From: JALHOP01 sp964484195
GTDB taxonomy: Bacteria; Myxococcota; XYA12-FULL-58-9; JALHOP01
NCBI GenBank assembly: GCA_964484195.1
Contig: CAZAER010000011.1
Span: forward strand, 62,001-126,000
Reading direction: 5' to 3'
Length of the DNA stretch: 64,000 nucleotides
The position numbers and the translations under genes are program-made. This document shows positions 18,400-26,382 of the stretch, piece by piece (positions within the stretch are counted from its first letter, which is position 1; every line of letters begins with the position of its first letter). Below the pieces are notes generated by a model. The model was not told the origin of the DNA. It saw only the letters and a program-made list of their open reading frames with translations, and made no database searches.

Positions 18400-19134
18400 A
18401 TGCGCGTGCTGTCTGTTTTCGCGCTCGGGTTCGTGGCCACCGCTTGCGCTTCGAACAACTCCCTGGCCCCCGATATCACCGTGTCGAAGCAACGTGCCGA
18501 TGGTCCGTTGGTCGCTTCGATGCAGCCGGTCTCCGCCGAAGTATCCGATGCCCCAGTCGCCGAGGGCGGTGCCGACGACTCGGCGGGCGGGCTCCTCGAG
18601 CGAGCCTTCGCTCAGTTCAATCGTGACCAATACGCAGCGTCCGCTAAAACGTTCTGGCGGTCGATTGGCACCAACAACCTGAACGAGGCCGGCCGCGCTC
18701 TCGCTTACTGGCACATCTACCTGGCCGAGAAGCGCATGAACCACGAAGACAAGAGCACCGAGGCTCTGGCGAGCTTCACCACGGTAGCTCAGGAGCTCAT
18801 GGAGAGCCGCGGCTCGTCGGGTGACTTCATCGAGCGCTTCAGCCTCGACGCTCGCTTGTCGCGGGCGCGCGCCATCCTCTCGGCCACTTGGGCGAAGCGC
18901 GTTCCCGGTTACGGCCGCAGCGCCGGCGAGGCGGTCCCGGTGTTCGACCAGACCGAAGCCGATTACTTCGCGGAGATCGCGCCCCCGTGCGCCAGCGCCA
19001 AGCGCCGCCAGACCGACAAGCACACCATGGCCGGCCGCGCGGGCAACGAGCTGCAGAAGGTCACCATCTACTGCGAAGGCCAGCGAAACGGCACCGACTA
19101 CTATCTGGAGATTGTGAAGAACACGGTGGAGTAG
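18400..19134 (+). CDS. Lipoprotein with TPR-like helical region, unknown function
   Basis: 244 residues from the ATG at 18400, which places a lipobox ATAC (Cys about 16) at the right distance; 66 in-frame codons upstream do not look like protein. After the signal, residues about 60-160 are helical with TPR-like character (LLERAFAQFNRDQYAASAKTFW, AYWHIYLAEKRMNHEDKSTEALASF). A C-terminal region has two Cys. I do not recognise a specific family. The 16-base gap to the photolyase gene suggests cotranscription. The 243-base region before it (18157-18399) holds no gene I can support and is the likely promoter region. Confidence 0.8.
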   Translation: MRVLSVFALGFVATACASNNSLAPDITVSKQRADGPLVASMQPVSAEVSDAPVAEGGADDSAGGLLERAFAQFNRDQYAASAKTFWRSIGTNNLNEAGRALAYWHIYLAEKRMNHEDKSTEALASFTTVAQELMESRGSSGDFIERFSLDARLSRARAILSATWAKRVPGYGRSAGEAVPVFDQTEADYFAEIAPPCASAKRRQTDKHTMAGRAGNELQKVTIYCEGQRNGTDYYLEIVKNTVE

Positions 19135-19150
19135 GCATACCTCGTAGGGC

Positions 19151-20590
19151 ATGCCGGTCCCTGCTTCTCGCATTCGTGTCATCAACGACGCTCCCATTCG
19201 TCCGGAGCGTGATTACGTCCTGCACTGGATGACCGGTGTCCGCCGCGTCGACGGCAACTTCGCGATGGATCGCGCCGTCGAGCACGCCAAGGAGCTGGGC
19301 AAGCCGCTGCTCGTCTTCGAGGCCCTGCGGGCGGGCTACACCTGGGCGAGTGACCGGCTGCACGCTTTTGCCATCGCCGGCATGCGTGACAACGCGGCGC
19401 GCCTCGAGGGCACCGGCGTCGGCTACTACTGCTATCTCGAGCCCAAACACGGTGAAGCGCGTGGCCTCCTCGAGGAGCTCACGAAACACGCGTGTGTGGT
19501 CACGACCGATGACGTGCCGACCTTCTTCTTGCCGGCGATGATCGAGGCGGCGGGCAAGAAGCTCGATGTCCAGCTCGAGGCCATCGACGGCAACGGTCTC
19601 CTGCCGGTGCGCGCCACCACCAAGGTGTTCGAGCGCGCCATGGATTTTCGCCGCTACATGCAGAAGAGCATCGCGGCGGAGCTCGACCATCGCCCGAAAG
19701 ACAATCCGCTGAAAGCGACGAACCTGCCGCCCTTCGGCAAGCTGCCGAAGGCAGTGATCGCGCGCTGGCCGCATGGCAGCGACCTGCCGCTCGAGCGCAT
19801 CGCCATCGATCACGAGGTCCCGGTGGCCCGGCTCCAAGGCGGTGCGGTCGAAGGCCTCGCGGTCGCCAAGCTATTCGTCAAGAAGAAGCTCGGTAACTAC
19901 GGCGAGGGGCGCAACCATCCGGACGAGGGCGCCGCGAGCGGCTTGTCGCCCTACCTGCACTGGGGCTTCGTCGGCGTGCATCAGGTCTTCGCGTTGCTCG
20001 AAGACCGCGAGGAATGGACTCCAGAGAAGCTCGGCAAGCCCAACGGCAAGCGCGCCGGCTTCTGGAAGATGAGCGAGAACGCCGAGTCGTTCCTCGACGA
20101 GCTCATCACCTGGCGCGAGGTCGGCTACAACTCGGCGGCACTGCGACCCGACTACGAGAGCTACGACTCGCTACCGCCTTGGGCACGGACGACTCTCGCC
20201 AAACACGCCGCCGACAAGCGCGAGCACGTTTACGACCTCGCCACCCTCGAGTCCGCTGGAACGTACGACGAGGTATGGAACGCGGCGCAAAACGAGCTGC
20301 TGCGCGAAGGCCGCATGCACAATTATCTGCGCATGCTCTGGGGCAAGAAGGTCCTCGAGTGGTCGGAGACGCCCCAGCAGGCGCTCGAGACGCTCCTGCA
20401 TCTGAACAACAAATACGCGCTCGACGGACGCAACCCCAACTCGACCAGCGGCATCTTCTGGGTGTTTGGCCGCTATGACAGACCGTGGGGACCGGAACGC
20501 AAGATATTCGGGACCGTGCGTTACATGACCAGCCAGAGCACGCTGCGAAAGCTCCGCATGCGCGACTACATGGCCACGTACGCCCGCTGA
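19151..20590 (+). CDS. phr: Class II CPD deoxyribodipyrimidine photolyase
   Basis: 479 residues. The N-terminal photolyase alpha/beta domain begins VLHWMTGVRRVDGNFAMDRA, the class II form of this motif. The FAD-binding helical domain carries SGLSPYLHWG, the WREVGYN block and the class II signature RMHNYLRMLWGKKVLEW, then LNNKYALDGRNPNS and GIFWVFGRYDRPWGPER. Class II enzymes repair cyclobutane pyrimidine dimers with blue light and FADH. The gene follows the TPR-like lipoprotein by 16 bases and is followed by two hairpins. The CarF-like desaturase gene lies about 2.5 kb downstream; both families are linked to light stress. Confidence 0.95.
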   Translation: MPVPASRIRVINDAPIRPERDYVLHWMTGVRRVDGNFAMDRAVEHAKELGKPLLVFEALRAGYTWASDRLHAFAIAGMRDNAARLEGTGVGYYCYLEPKHGEARGLLEELTKHACVVTTDDVPTFFLPAMIEAAGKKLDVQLEAIDGNGLLPVRATTKVFERAMDFRRYMQKSIAAELDHRPKDNPLKATNLPPFGKLPKAVIARWPHGSDLPLERIAIDHEVPVARLQGGAVEGLAVAKLFVKKKLGNYGEGRNHPDEGAASGLSPYLHWGFVGVHQVFALLEDREEWTPEKLGKPNGKRAGFWKMSENAESFLDELITWREVGYNSAALRPDYESYDSLPPWARTTLAKHAADKREHVYDLATLESAGTYDEVWNAAQNELLREGRMHNYLRMLWGKKVLEWSETPQQALETLLHLNNKYALDGRNPNSTSGIFWVFGRYDRPWGPERKIFGTVRYMTSQSTLRKLRMRDYMATYAR

Positions 20591-20592
20591 CG

Positions 20593-20631
20593 AGCTACTC
20601 GGGACGCCTCAAGGGACGTCCGCGAGTAGCT
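20593..20631. terminator. Strong hairpin downstream of the photolyase gene
   Basis: AGCTACTCG (20593-20601) pairs with CGAGTAGCT (20623-20631). Inside it GGACG (20602-20606) pairs with CGTCC (20617-20621) around a 10-base loop, with one bulged G. It starts 2 bases after the photolyase stop. No long T-run follows, so termination is inferred from position and stem strength. Confidence 0.55.
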
Positions 20632-20632
20632 T

Positions 20633-20655
20633 CGCCGGCGGTAATACTGCCGGCG
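20633..20655. terminator. Second hairpin between convergent photolyase and DUF1328 genes
   Basis: CGCCGGC (20633-20639) and GCCGGCG (20649-20655) form a 7-base-pair stem with a 9-base loop. It directly abuts the stop codon of the leftward DUF1328 gene (20656), so with the preceding hairpin it could act as a two-way terminator. Confidence 0.5.
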
Positions 20656-20835
20656 TCACAATACGGATCGTCTACCGCCTCGCATCATGCCCGAGACCAG
20701 CGAAACGATGGCCAGAGCAAGGAACACGAAGAAGAGGATCTTGGCGATCCCCGCGGCGCCTGCCGCGATGCTACCGAAGCCGAAGAACGCCGCGACGAGC
20801 GCGACGATGAAAAAAGCGATTGCATAACCCAACAT
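20656..20835 (-). CDS. Small DUF1328/YtjA-family membrane protein
   Basis: 59 residues from the ATG at 20835, preceded by an ACGGGGGTAA ribosome site. The longer open frame upstream does not look coding. It has two hydrophobic spans, about 3-25 and 29-48. The pattern MLGYAIAFFIVALVAAFFGFG, then AAGIAKILFFVFLALAIVSLV, then a basic tail is the DUF1328 signature. Family members are often induced under envelope or general stress, but no biochemical role is established. The 229 bases between it and the divergent TolQ-like gene carry no gene I can support. Confidence 0.9.
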   Translation of the reverse strand: MLGYAIAFFIVALVAAFFGFGSIAAGAAGIAKILFFVFLALAIVSLVSGMMRGGRRSVL

Positions 20836-21064
20836 CGCTATTACCCCCGTTGAAGTATGTGGCACCGGCCCGAGCTGGCGCCGATTCCTTGATTCAGTAC
20901 CTCTGCAGCACGTGTGCCAAACCCGGAGAACCAGCCAGGATCGGCGAGATCTCGGTCGTGGCGACCCAGGCGCCTGCCCCATCTGTCCCCAAAGTGCCCC
21001 ACCCGAGCGCCCTGCGAGGGTCGGGGTTCCACACGAAGTGGCGTTCGTGCTACGCCAAAGCCCG

Positions 21065-21742
21065 ATGCAGCCCAATCCCGTCGTCGACCCGAGCTTTCTC
21101 GAGACCCTGAGCCATCACTGGAGCGGCGGCGGCCCGTGGATGTACCCCATCGCGGTTGCCAGCATCTTCGCGATCGCTATCGCGCTCGAGCGTTTCGTCT
21201 ACCTGTTCATGCAAGCGCGCACCGACAAGGACAAGCTGGTCGGCGAGCTGCAGAAGTATGTGCTTGCCGGCGACCTGCGCGCGGCGACGTCGTTCATCGC
21301 TGGTCAGAAGGCGACGCCGCTGGCCAACGTGATCAAGGCGGGTCTCGTGAAGGTGAAGAGCTCCGACGCCATCGTCCAGTCGGCGCTCGACGAGGCGACG
21401 CTGCGCGAGCTGCCGAAGCTCGAGCGACGCACCGGCTACCTCTCGGTCATCGGCAACATCGCGACGTTGCTCGGCCTCCTCGGCACCATCGGCGGTCTCA
21501 TCACTTGCTTTGCGGCGGTCTCGAAGCCCGGCGCCGATCCGACGCTCAAGTCGGCGGTCCTCGCCAACGGCATCGCCGAAGCCATGAACTGCACGGCGTT
21601 CGGCTTGATCGTGGCGATCCCATCGCTCGTCGCCTTCGCCATCCTCAACGGCCGCACCCAGCAGATCGTCGACGAGCTGCACGAGACCGCGGTCTCCGTC
21701 ATGAACCTCGTGGTCAACAACCGCGACAAGCTTCGTAACTAG
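21065..21742 (+). CDS. MotA/TolQ/ExbB-family proton-channel subunit (TolQ/AglR-like)
   Basis: 225 residues from the ATG at 21065; the in-frame extension to 20912 has no membrane-protein character. Three membrane spans are at about 22-44, 130-155 and 170-195. The MotA/TolQ/ExbB core includes ERRTGYLSVIGNIATLLGLLGTIGGLI and GIAEAMNCTAFGLIVAIPSLVAF. Together with two ExbD/TolR-type subunits it should form a proton-driven motor. The arrangement one TolQ plus two TolR homologues matches the M. xanthus AglR-AglQ-AglS gliding motor, but other TolQR sets share it, so the specific role is open. Confidence 0.92.
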   Translation: MQPNPVVDPSFLETLSHHWSGGGPWMYPIAVASIFAIAIALERFVYLFMQARTDKDKLVGELQKYVLAGDLRAATSFIAGQKATPLANVIKAGLVKVKSSDAIVQSALDEATLRELPKLERRTGYLSVIGNIATLLGLLGTIGGLITCFAAVSKPGADPTLKSAVLANGIAEAMNCTAFGLIVAIPSLVAFAILNGRTQQIVDELHETAVSVMNLVVNNRDKLRN

Positions 21743-21754
21743 CGCTTGGCGGGA

Positions 21755-22291
21755 ATGGCACCAGAGCAGTCGGGCGGCCGCCGCCCGTTGGATGCCGAGA
21801 TCAACCTCGTGCCGTTCATCGATCTGCTCTGCTCGCTCATCGCCTTCCTCTTGATGACCGCGATTTGGTCGCAGGTGGCGTCGCTCGAGCTGCGTCAGGC
21901 CGCGAGCTCGGACACCGTGGTCGAGGAGCGCGAGTCTCTCGGGTTGCGCGTCTTCGTCATGGAGAAGGGCTTCAAGGTGGTCGGCAAAGACACAGAAGTC
22001 GACCTTCCGTGTCTCAAGGATCCGTGCGTGGAGCGCTCCGCTCCAGCGGTCGCCACCGACTTGCGGATTGCCGGGAGCGATGCGCCCAAGGCCAGCGTCA
22101 CTCAGGTGTCGCACTACGACTTCGCGAAGCTCGCGGCGCTCATCACCGAGAAGCGCGCGCTGTTCCCGAGCGAGCGCGAGGTCTACATCGACGTCGCCGA
22201 CGCGGTGCCCTACGACGACATGATTCGCACCATGGACACGTGCATGGCCGCCGGCCTCACCAGCATCGCGCTCGGAGGCAGTGCCCAGTAA
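21755..22291 (+). CDS. ExbD/TolR-family motor subunit, first copy
   Basis: 178 residues from the ATG at 21755; an in-frame TTG at 21746 would add three residues, and the choice is uncertain because GGCGGG lies directly before the ATG. One membrane span, about 16-40, carries the conserved channel Asp (INLVPFIDLL, about residue 23). A periplasmic TolR-like domain follows, ending ADAVPYDDMIRTMDTCMAAGLTSI. It starts 12 bases after the TolQ-like stop. Its stop overlaps the next ExbD start (TAATG). Confidence 0.9.
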   Translation: MAPEQSGGRRPLDAEINLVPFIDLLCSLIAFLLMTAIWSQVASLELRQAASSDTVVEERESLGLRVFVMEKGFKVVGKDTEVDLPCLKDPCVERSAPAVATDLRIAGSDAPKASVTQVSHYDFAKLAALITEKRALFPSEREVYIDVADAVPYDDMIRTMDTCMAAGLTSIALGGSAQ

Positions 22292-22851
22292 TGCCAATCG
22301 TCGTCCCAGGCCGCCGTATCGGCACCGCCTTCGCCTCGCACACCGCCATCGCCAGGCGACTCGCCAAGCGCCGGCGTAGCGTTTACGCGACGCTGCTGCT
22401 GACGTCGCTGGTCGACATGTTCGTCATCTTGGTCCTGTATTTGATCCAGCAGTTCAACGCGACCGGACAGATTCTGTTCATCGATCCGGACATCATGCTG
22501 CCCAAGGCGCATACCGCGAGCGCGCTCGTTGGTGCGCCGCCCGTGGTCACCATTGGCCACGCGTCCATCACGGTGCAGGGCAAAGCCGTCGAGGACGCTG
22601 CGATTCTCGCCAAGAGTGGCGTCTGGGAAGCGCCCAAGCTCGAGCGCGCGCTACTCGACCTTCGCGCGTCCGCTAAGGCGGTACGTGACGTGAGTCCCGT
22701 GGCCGCGGACGACGAGACCTTGGTGGTGCAAGCCGACTTGGGCGTGCCTTATATGCTGGTGAAAAAGGTGATCTTCACGGCGCAGAAGGCAGGGTTCGCG
22801 CGCGTCGATTTCGCGGTGCAAGAAGCCCGGGCGACGCCGCCTACTCGATGA
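22291..22851 (+). CDS. ExbD/TolR-family motor subunit, second copy
   Basis: 186 residues from the ATG at 22291, overlapping the stop of the first ExbD gene. The longer open frame upstream is the shadow of that gene. The N-terminus is basic. A single span (about 32-52) holds the channel Asp at about 42 (SLVDMFVILVLYL). The periplasmic domain ends ADLGVPYMLVKKVIFTAQKAGFARVDFAV, the TolR fold. The presence of two different TolR subunits with one TolQ is the feature shared with AglRQS. The gene ends by overlapping the convergent UBP zinc-finger gene by 11 bases. Confidence 0.9.
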   Translation: MPIVVPGRRIGTAFASHTAIARRLAKRRRSVYATLLLTSLVDMFVILVLYLIQQFNATGQILFIDPDIMLPKAHTASALVGAPPVVTIGHASITVQGKAVEDAAILAKSGVWEAPKLERALLDLRASAKAVRDVSPVAADDETLVVQADLGVPYMLVKKVIFTAQKAGFARVDFAVQEARATPPTR

Positions 22852-23110
22852 CGAACGCGACGTTGTCGACGAAGCACCAGCTCCAGGTCTCACCGGGCTC
22901 GAGCGAGCTGATGATCGGGTGCTTGGTCTCTTTGAAGTGCTTCGTCGCGTGTTTGCTCGGCGAATCGTCACAGCAGCCGACGTGACCGCACGAGCGGCAG
23001 AGGCGCAGGTGCACCCATTCGCCGCCCGACGCTAGGCACTCTTCGCAGCCCTTGGGGCCACGCGGCGCATCGACCGTCATTTGCGCCAAATGCGAGCAGT
23101 CGTCGCTCAT
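22841..23110 (-). CDS. UBP-type zinc-finger protein
   Basis: 89 residues from the ATG at 23110, which overlaps the stop of the desaturase gene (ATGA); the ORF extension upstream is a shadow. It is almost entirely a UBP/ZnF domain: CEEC (about 22-25), CRSCGHVGCCDDS with conserved Cys pairs, then KHATKHFKETKHPIISS with the zinc-ligand His residues, and ETWSWCFVD. In eukaryotes the domain binds the free C-terminus of ubiquitin. Bacterial stand-alone copies are common in Myxococcota and Actinobacteria with unknown partners. Coupling to the CarF-like gene suggests linked expression. Confidence 0.88.
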   Translation of the reverse strand: MSDDCSHLAQMTVDAPRGPKGCEECLASGGEWVHLRLCRSCGHVGCCDDSPSKHATKHFKETKHPIISSLEPGETWSWCFVDNVAFVIE

Positions 23111-23874
23111 GCGCTCTTTGCCGCTTTGCGCGCCAGAGCCGCCTCGATGTGCTCGTGCTGCGGCCGCACGCCCGACAAGCGCGAAACCGTCCATTCGATC
23201 ATCGGGAAGAGCTTGAGCCACTGCAGCGGGCGATCCATCCAACCGTTCGTGATGCAGTAGTGACGCGCGTGCGGAGCGACGTGGTGCACCTCGTGATGCT
23301 TCGGTGACAAGAGGAAGCCCGTCCGCTGCAGCAGTCGCACGAGACGCGGCGGCGCATCGCTGTGAGCCCAGGCATGGAACTGATTGGTGCCAAACACCCA
23401 GAGGGCGACGCCGAGCGCGAAGACGCTCGTGAACAGACCCGCCTCCGGCTCCATGACGTCGCTCGCGTAACCTGCCGCGAAGAAAACCGGGAGGCTCACG
23501 ATGCAGTTGTTGCCGTTGAGCTCCACGAAATCGTGGCGGGTGATGTCTTTGGGATCGACGTGATGATTGCGGAAGGGCTGGATGAAGCCGGGCCCCAGGA
23601 TCGGCCAGCTCGGGTCACCCCAGTTGTCCGCGGCCCAGTGCACGAGCCCCGAGAAGAAGTCTGCGGCCAGCAACGCGGCGAGAATGGCGCCTGCGAGCAA
23701 CCAGCCCCAATACGACGGCTGACTCGTGCTCGCATTCGCGTAGATGCGATACGAGGTCCAGACCGCGAGGACCATGAAGGCGGCGATGCCAGCCATCTCG
23801 AAGCCGCGCTGCAAGCGGCTGTAACCGTGGCTCTGTCGCGCGTCTGGTGCTGCGCCGTGGGGGGATCCGGACAT
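23107..23874 (-). CDS. carF: CarF/TMEM189 (PEDS1)-type plasmanylethanolamine desaturase
   Basis: 255 residues with four hydrophobic segments (about 28-46, 57-77, 124-140, 145-165). The family's histidine clusters are intact: H79 in DFFSGLVHWAADNWGDP, NHHVDP with H104-H105, RHDF with H114, FHAWAHSD with H167 and H171, PKHHEVHHVAPHARHY with H193, H194, H197, H198, H202 and H205. CarF of Myxococcus xanthus and human TMEM189 introduce the vinyl-ether double bond that makes plasmalogens. In M. xanthus CarF is needed for the light and singlet-oxygen response that induces carotenoids. The gene is divergent from treY and coupled to a UBP zinc-finger gene. Confidence 0.92.
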   Translation of the reverse strand: MSGSPHGAAPDARQSHGYSRLQRGFEMAGIAAFMVLAVWTSYRIYANASTSQPSYWGWLLAGAILAALLAADFFSGLVHWAADNWGDPSWPILGPGFIQPFRNHHVDPKDITRHDFVELNGNNCIVSLPVFFAAGYASDVMEPEAGLFTSVFALGVALWVFGTNQFHAWAHSDAPPRLVRLLQRTGFLLSPKHHEVHHVAPHARHYCITNGWMDRPLQWLKLFPMIEWTVSRLSGVRPQHEHIEAALARKAAKSA

Positions 23875-23895
23875 CGCGAGAATGCACCTTTCGCG

Positions 23896-23907
23896 CGCTT
23901 TAAAGCG
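23896..23907. promoter_or_regulatory. Perfect 12-base palindrome between carF and treY
   Basis: CGCTTTAAAGCG is a perfect inverted repeat in the 168-base divergent region, ending 22 bases upstream of the desaturase start codon. Its position fits an operator or a promoter-proximal site for the leftward gene. No known regulator motif is recognised. Confidence 0.35.
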
Positions 23908-24042
23908 TTCGGGAGAGGTTAGTGTCTACCAAAAACGGCGCCCACGCATGAGCAAATCACGTTTTGACCAAAAGCTTACGTTTCGGCGGCAGGCTCAGAT
24001 CTCGGCCATGGACAAGGCTCGGCGCGGACTTAACCTGCCTGG

Positions 24043-26382
24043 ATGCCGCCGCGCGCCACCTACCGTCTTCAGCTCGGTCCCGACCTCGGTTTCGCTCAGG
24101 CGGCCGGGCTAGCGCCGTATTTGGCAGGTCTCGGCGTCAGCCACGTCTATCTTTCGCCGCATCTCCAAGCCGCTGCCGGCAGCACCCACGGTTATGACGT
24201 CGTCGACCACGGCCGCGTAAGCGCCGAGCTGGGGGGCGAGGCCGAGCACGGCCGCATGCTCACTGCGTTCGCGAAGCACGGTCTCTCGGTGGTCATCGAC
24301 GTGGTGCCGAATCACATGTCCATCGCTCGCGCCTCGGCCAACGCCTGGTGGTGGGATGTGCTCGAGAACGGCCGTCAGAGTCGCTGGGCCGATTTTTTCG
24401 ACGTCGATTGGGATCATCCCGACGAACGGCTGCGCAATCGCATCCTCTTGCCGGTTCTGGGCGACCACTACGGTCGCGTGCTCGAGGCCGGCGACATCCG
24501 CCTCGTCCGTCGCGACGGACGCGTCGTCGTGCAGGTCTATGACCACGTGTTTCCTCTGAGCCCGCGCTCGGCTGTCGAGCTGCCGCAGGACGTCGCGGCC
24601 ATCAACGACAGTAAGGAGCGTCTGCACGCGGTGCTCGAGCAGCAAAGCTACCGGCTCGCTTACTGGCGCGCCGCCCGCTACGACCTCGACTATCGCCGCT
24701 TCTTCGACGTCAACGAGCTCGTTGGCCTGCGCATGGATCGGCCCGAGGTCTTCGAGGCGACACATGCGCTCGTCTTGCGCTGGGTGAACGAGGGTTTGGT
24801 CAGCGGCCTGAGAATCGACCATCCCGACGGGCTCATCGACCCGGTGGCATATCTCGAGCGTTTGCGCGCCAAGGCGCCGCAAGCCTGGATCGTCGTCGAG
24901 AAAATACTCGCGTACGACGAGGTCTTGCCGAGCAGCTGGCCGGTCCAGGGCACCACCGGCTACGACTTCGCGAACCGCGTTTGCGGGCTATGGATCGACT
25001 CGACGTCCGCTGAAGCGTTCAGCGCTCTGTATGGTGAATTCACTGGGGCCGCGGACACGAGCTTCGCGCCGGTAGCGGCCGCGCGAAAACGGCGCATCAT
25101 GCGCGACGTGCTCGGCGCTGACGTTCGCCGTGTCGTCGAGCTATTCGCGCAAGAGTGCGAGAAGAACCTCGCCTACCGCGACACCTCCCGCGAGGAGCTG
25201 CGGCGCGCCGTCGAAAACCTCATGGTGGCGCTCCCGGTCTATCGCACGTACGTGCGGCAGGGCGCAGCGGTGGAGGGCAGCGAGCGCACCGTGATAGCGG
25301 GCATGGTCGCCAAGGCGAAAGCACAGTGCGCCGATTGCGATGGGCGCTTGTTCGACTTTCTCGAGAGTCTGCTGCTCACTCCGGTCGAGGCGACGTTGCG
25401 CTTCCAGCAAGCTTCCGGCCCCGTGACCGCCAAAGGCGTCGAAGACACTGCCTTCTTCGATCATCACCGCTTCATCGCGCTCAATGACGTCGGGAACGAT
25501 CCAGACGTCTTTGGTACGAGCGCCACCGACTTCCACGCCTACAACCTCGCGAAGGTCCGCGACGCGCCCCTGGCGATGCTCGCGACCTCGACGCACGACA
25601 GCAAGCGCTCGGAGGATGTCCGCGCGCGTCTCGCGGTGCTGAGCGAGATTCCGCAGGCGTGGCGTGCCTGGGTGATGCGCATGCGTGAGCTCGCCGATCG
25701 CTATCGTGTCGCCGACGTCGACCCCGGCACCGAATATCATCTGTATCAGACCCTCGTGGGTGCCTGGCCGATCGAGTCGGAGCGTGTCGCCGCCTATCTG
25801 CAAAAGGCGATGCGCGAAGCGAAGGAGAAGACGTCGTGGCTCGACGTCGACGAGGCGTACGAGAACGCCGTGCAGACCTTCGCAAAGAGCCTGCTCGCCG
25901 ACGCCGACGTGAAGCGTGAGCTCGATGGCATGCGCGAGCGCATCGGCGCGGCCGGCGAGCAGAACGCGTTGGCGCAGAAGCTCATGACCCTGACCGCACC
26001 GGGGATCCCCGATCTCTACCAAGGCAGCGAGCGCTGGTACTTCGCGCTCACCGATCCCGACAACCGCCGGCCCGTGGACTACAGCCGGCCCGACGACGCA
26101 AAAACCACCTTGGTGCGCAAAGCTCTCGCCGTGCGCCGTGACTTGCCCGAGTGCTTCGACGAGCGCGGCGGTTACGAGCCGATGTTCACCGACCAGCCTC
26201 GCATCATTGCCTATCGCCGCGGCGAGCGCGTCTTGGTCATCGCGCAGCGCCTTCGCATGACAGCGCTCGACGTCGAGCTGAGGTTACCGCCGGGCACTTG
26301 GATGGATGCGATCGGCGGCGAACGCTACAGCGGACGCATGGCGTGGTGCTCGAACGGCGCGATGCTCTTGTCGAAGCCTTAA
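24043..26382 (+). CDS. treY: Malto-oligosyltrehalose synthase
   Basis: 779 residues of the GH13 TreY family. The N-terminus TYRLQLGPDLGFAQAAGLAPYLAGLGVSH is diagnostic. Catalytic-barrel blocks follow: VIDVVPNHMS, GLRIDHPDGLIDP (nucleophile region, near residue 260), WIVVEKIL (acid/base Glu region), TGYDF, and ATSTHDSKRSEDVRARL. The C-terminal region includes TAPGIPDLYQGSE and DPDNRRPVDY. It converts the reducing end of maltodextrins to a trehalose unit; TreZ then releases trehalose. No treZ or treX is in the window. Its stop shares TTAA with the convergent NADH dehydrogenase. Confidence 0.96.
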   Translation: MPPRATYRLQLGPDLGFAQAAGLAPYLAGLGVSHVYLSPHLQAAAGSTHGYDVVDHGRVSAELGGEAEHGRMLTAFAKHGLSVVIDVVPNHMSIARASANAWWWDVLENGRQSRWADFFDVDWDHPDERLRNRILLPVLGDHYGRVLEAGDIRLVRRDGRVVVQVYDHVFPLSPRSAVELPQDVAAINDSKERLHAVLEQQSYRLAYWRAARYDLDYRRFFDVNELVGLRMDRPEVFEATHALVLRWVNEGLVSGLRIDHPDGLIDPVAYLERLRAKAPQAWIVVEKILAYDEVLPSSWPVQGTTGYDFANRVCGLWIDSTSAEAFSALYGEFTGAADTSFAPVAAARKRRIMRDVLGADVRRVVELFAQECEKNLAYRDTSREELRRAVENLMVALPVYRTYVRQGAAVEGSERTVIAGMVAKAKAQCADCDGRLFDFLESLLLTPVEATLRFQQASGPVTAKGVEDTAFFDHHRFIALNDVGNDPDVFGTSATDFHAYNLAKVRDAPLAMLATSTHDSKRSEDVRARLAVLSEIPQAWRAWVMRMRELADRYRVADVDPGTEYHLYQTLVGAWPIESERVAAYLQKAMREAKEKTSWLDVDEAYENAVQTFAKSLLADADVKRELDGMRERIGAAGEQNALAQKLMTLTAPGIPDLYQGSERWYFALTDPDNRRPVDYSRPDDAKTTLVRKALAVRRDLPECFDERGGYEPMFTDQPRIIAYRRGERVLVIAQRLRMTALDVELRLPPGTWMDAIGGERYSGRMAWCSNGAMLLSKP

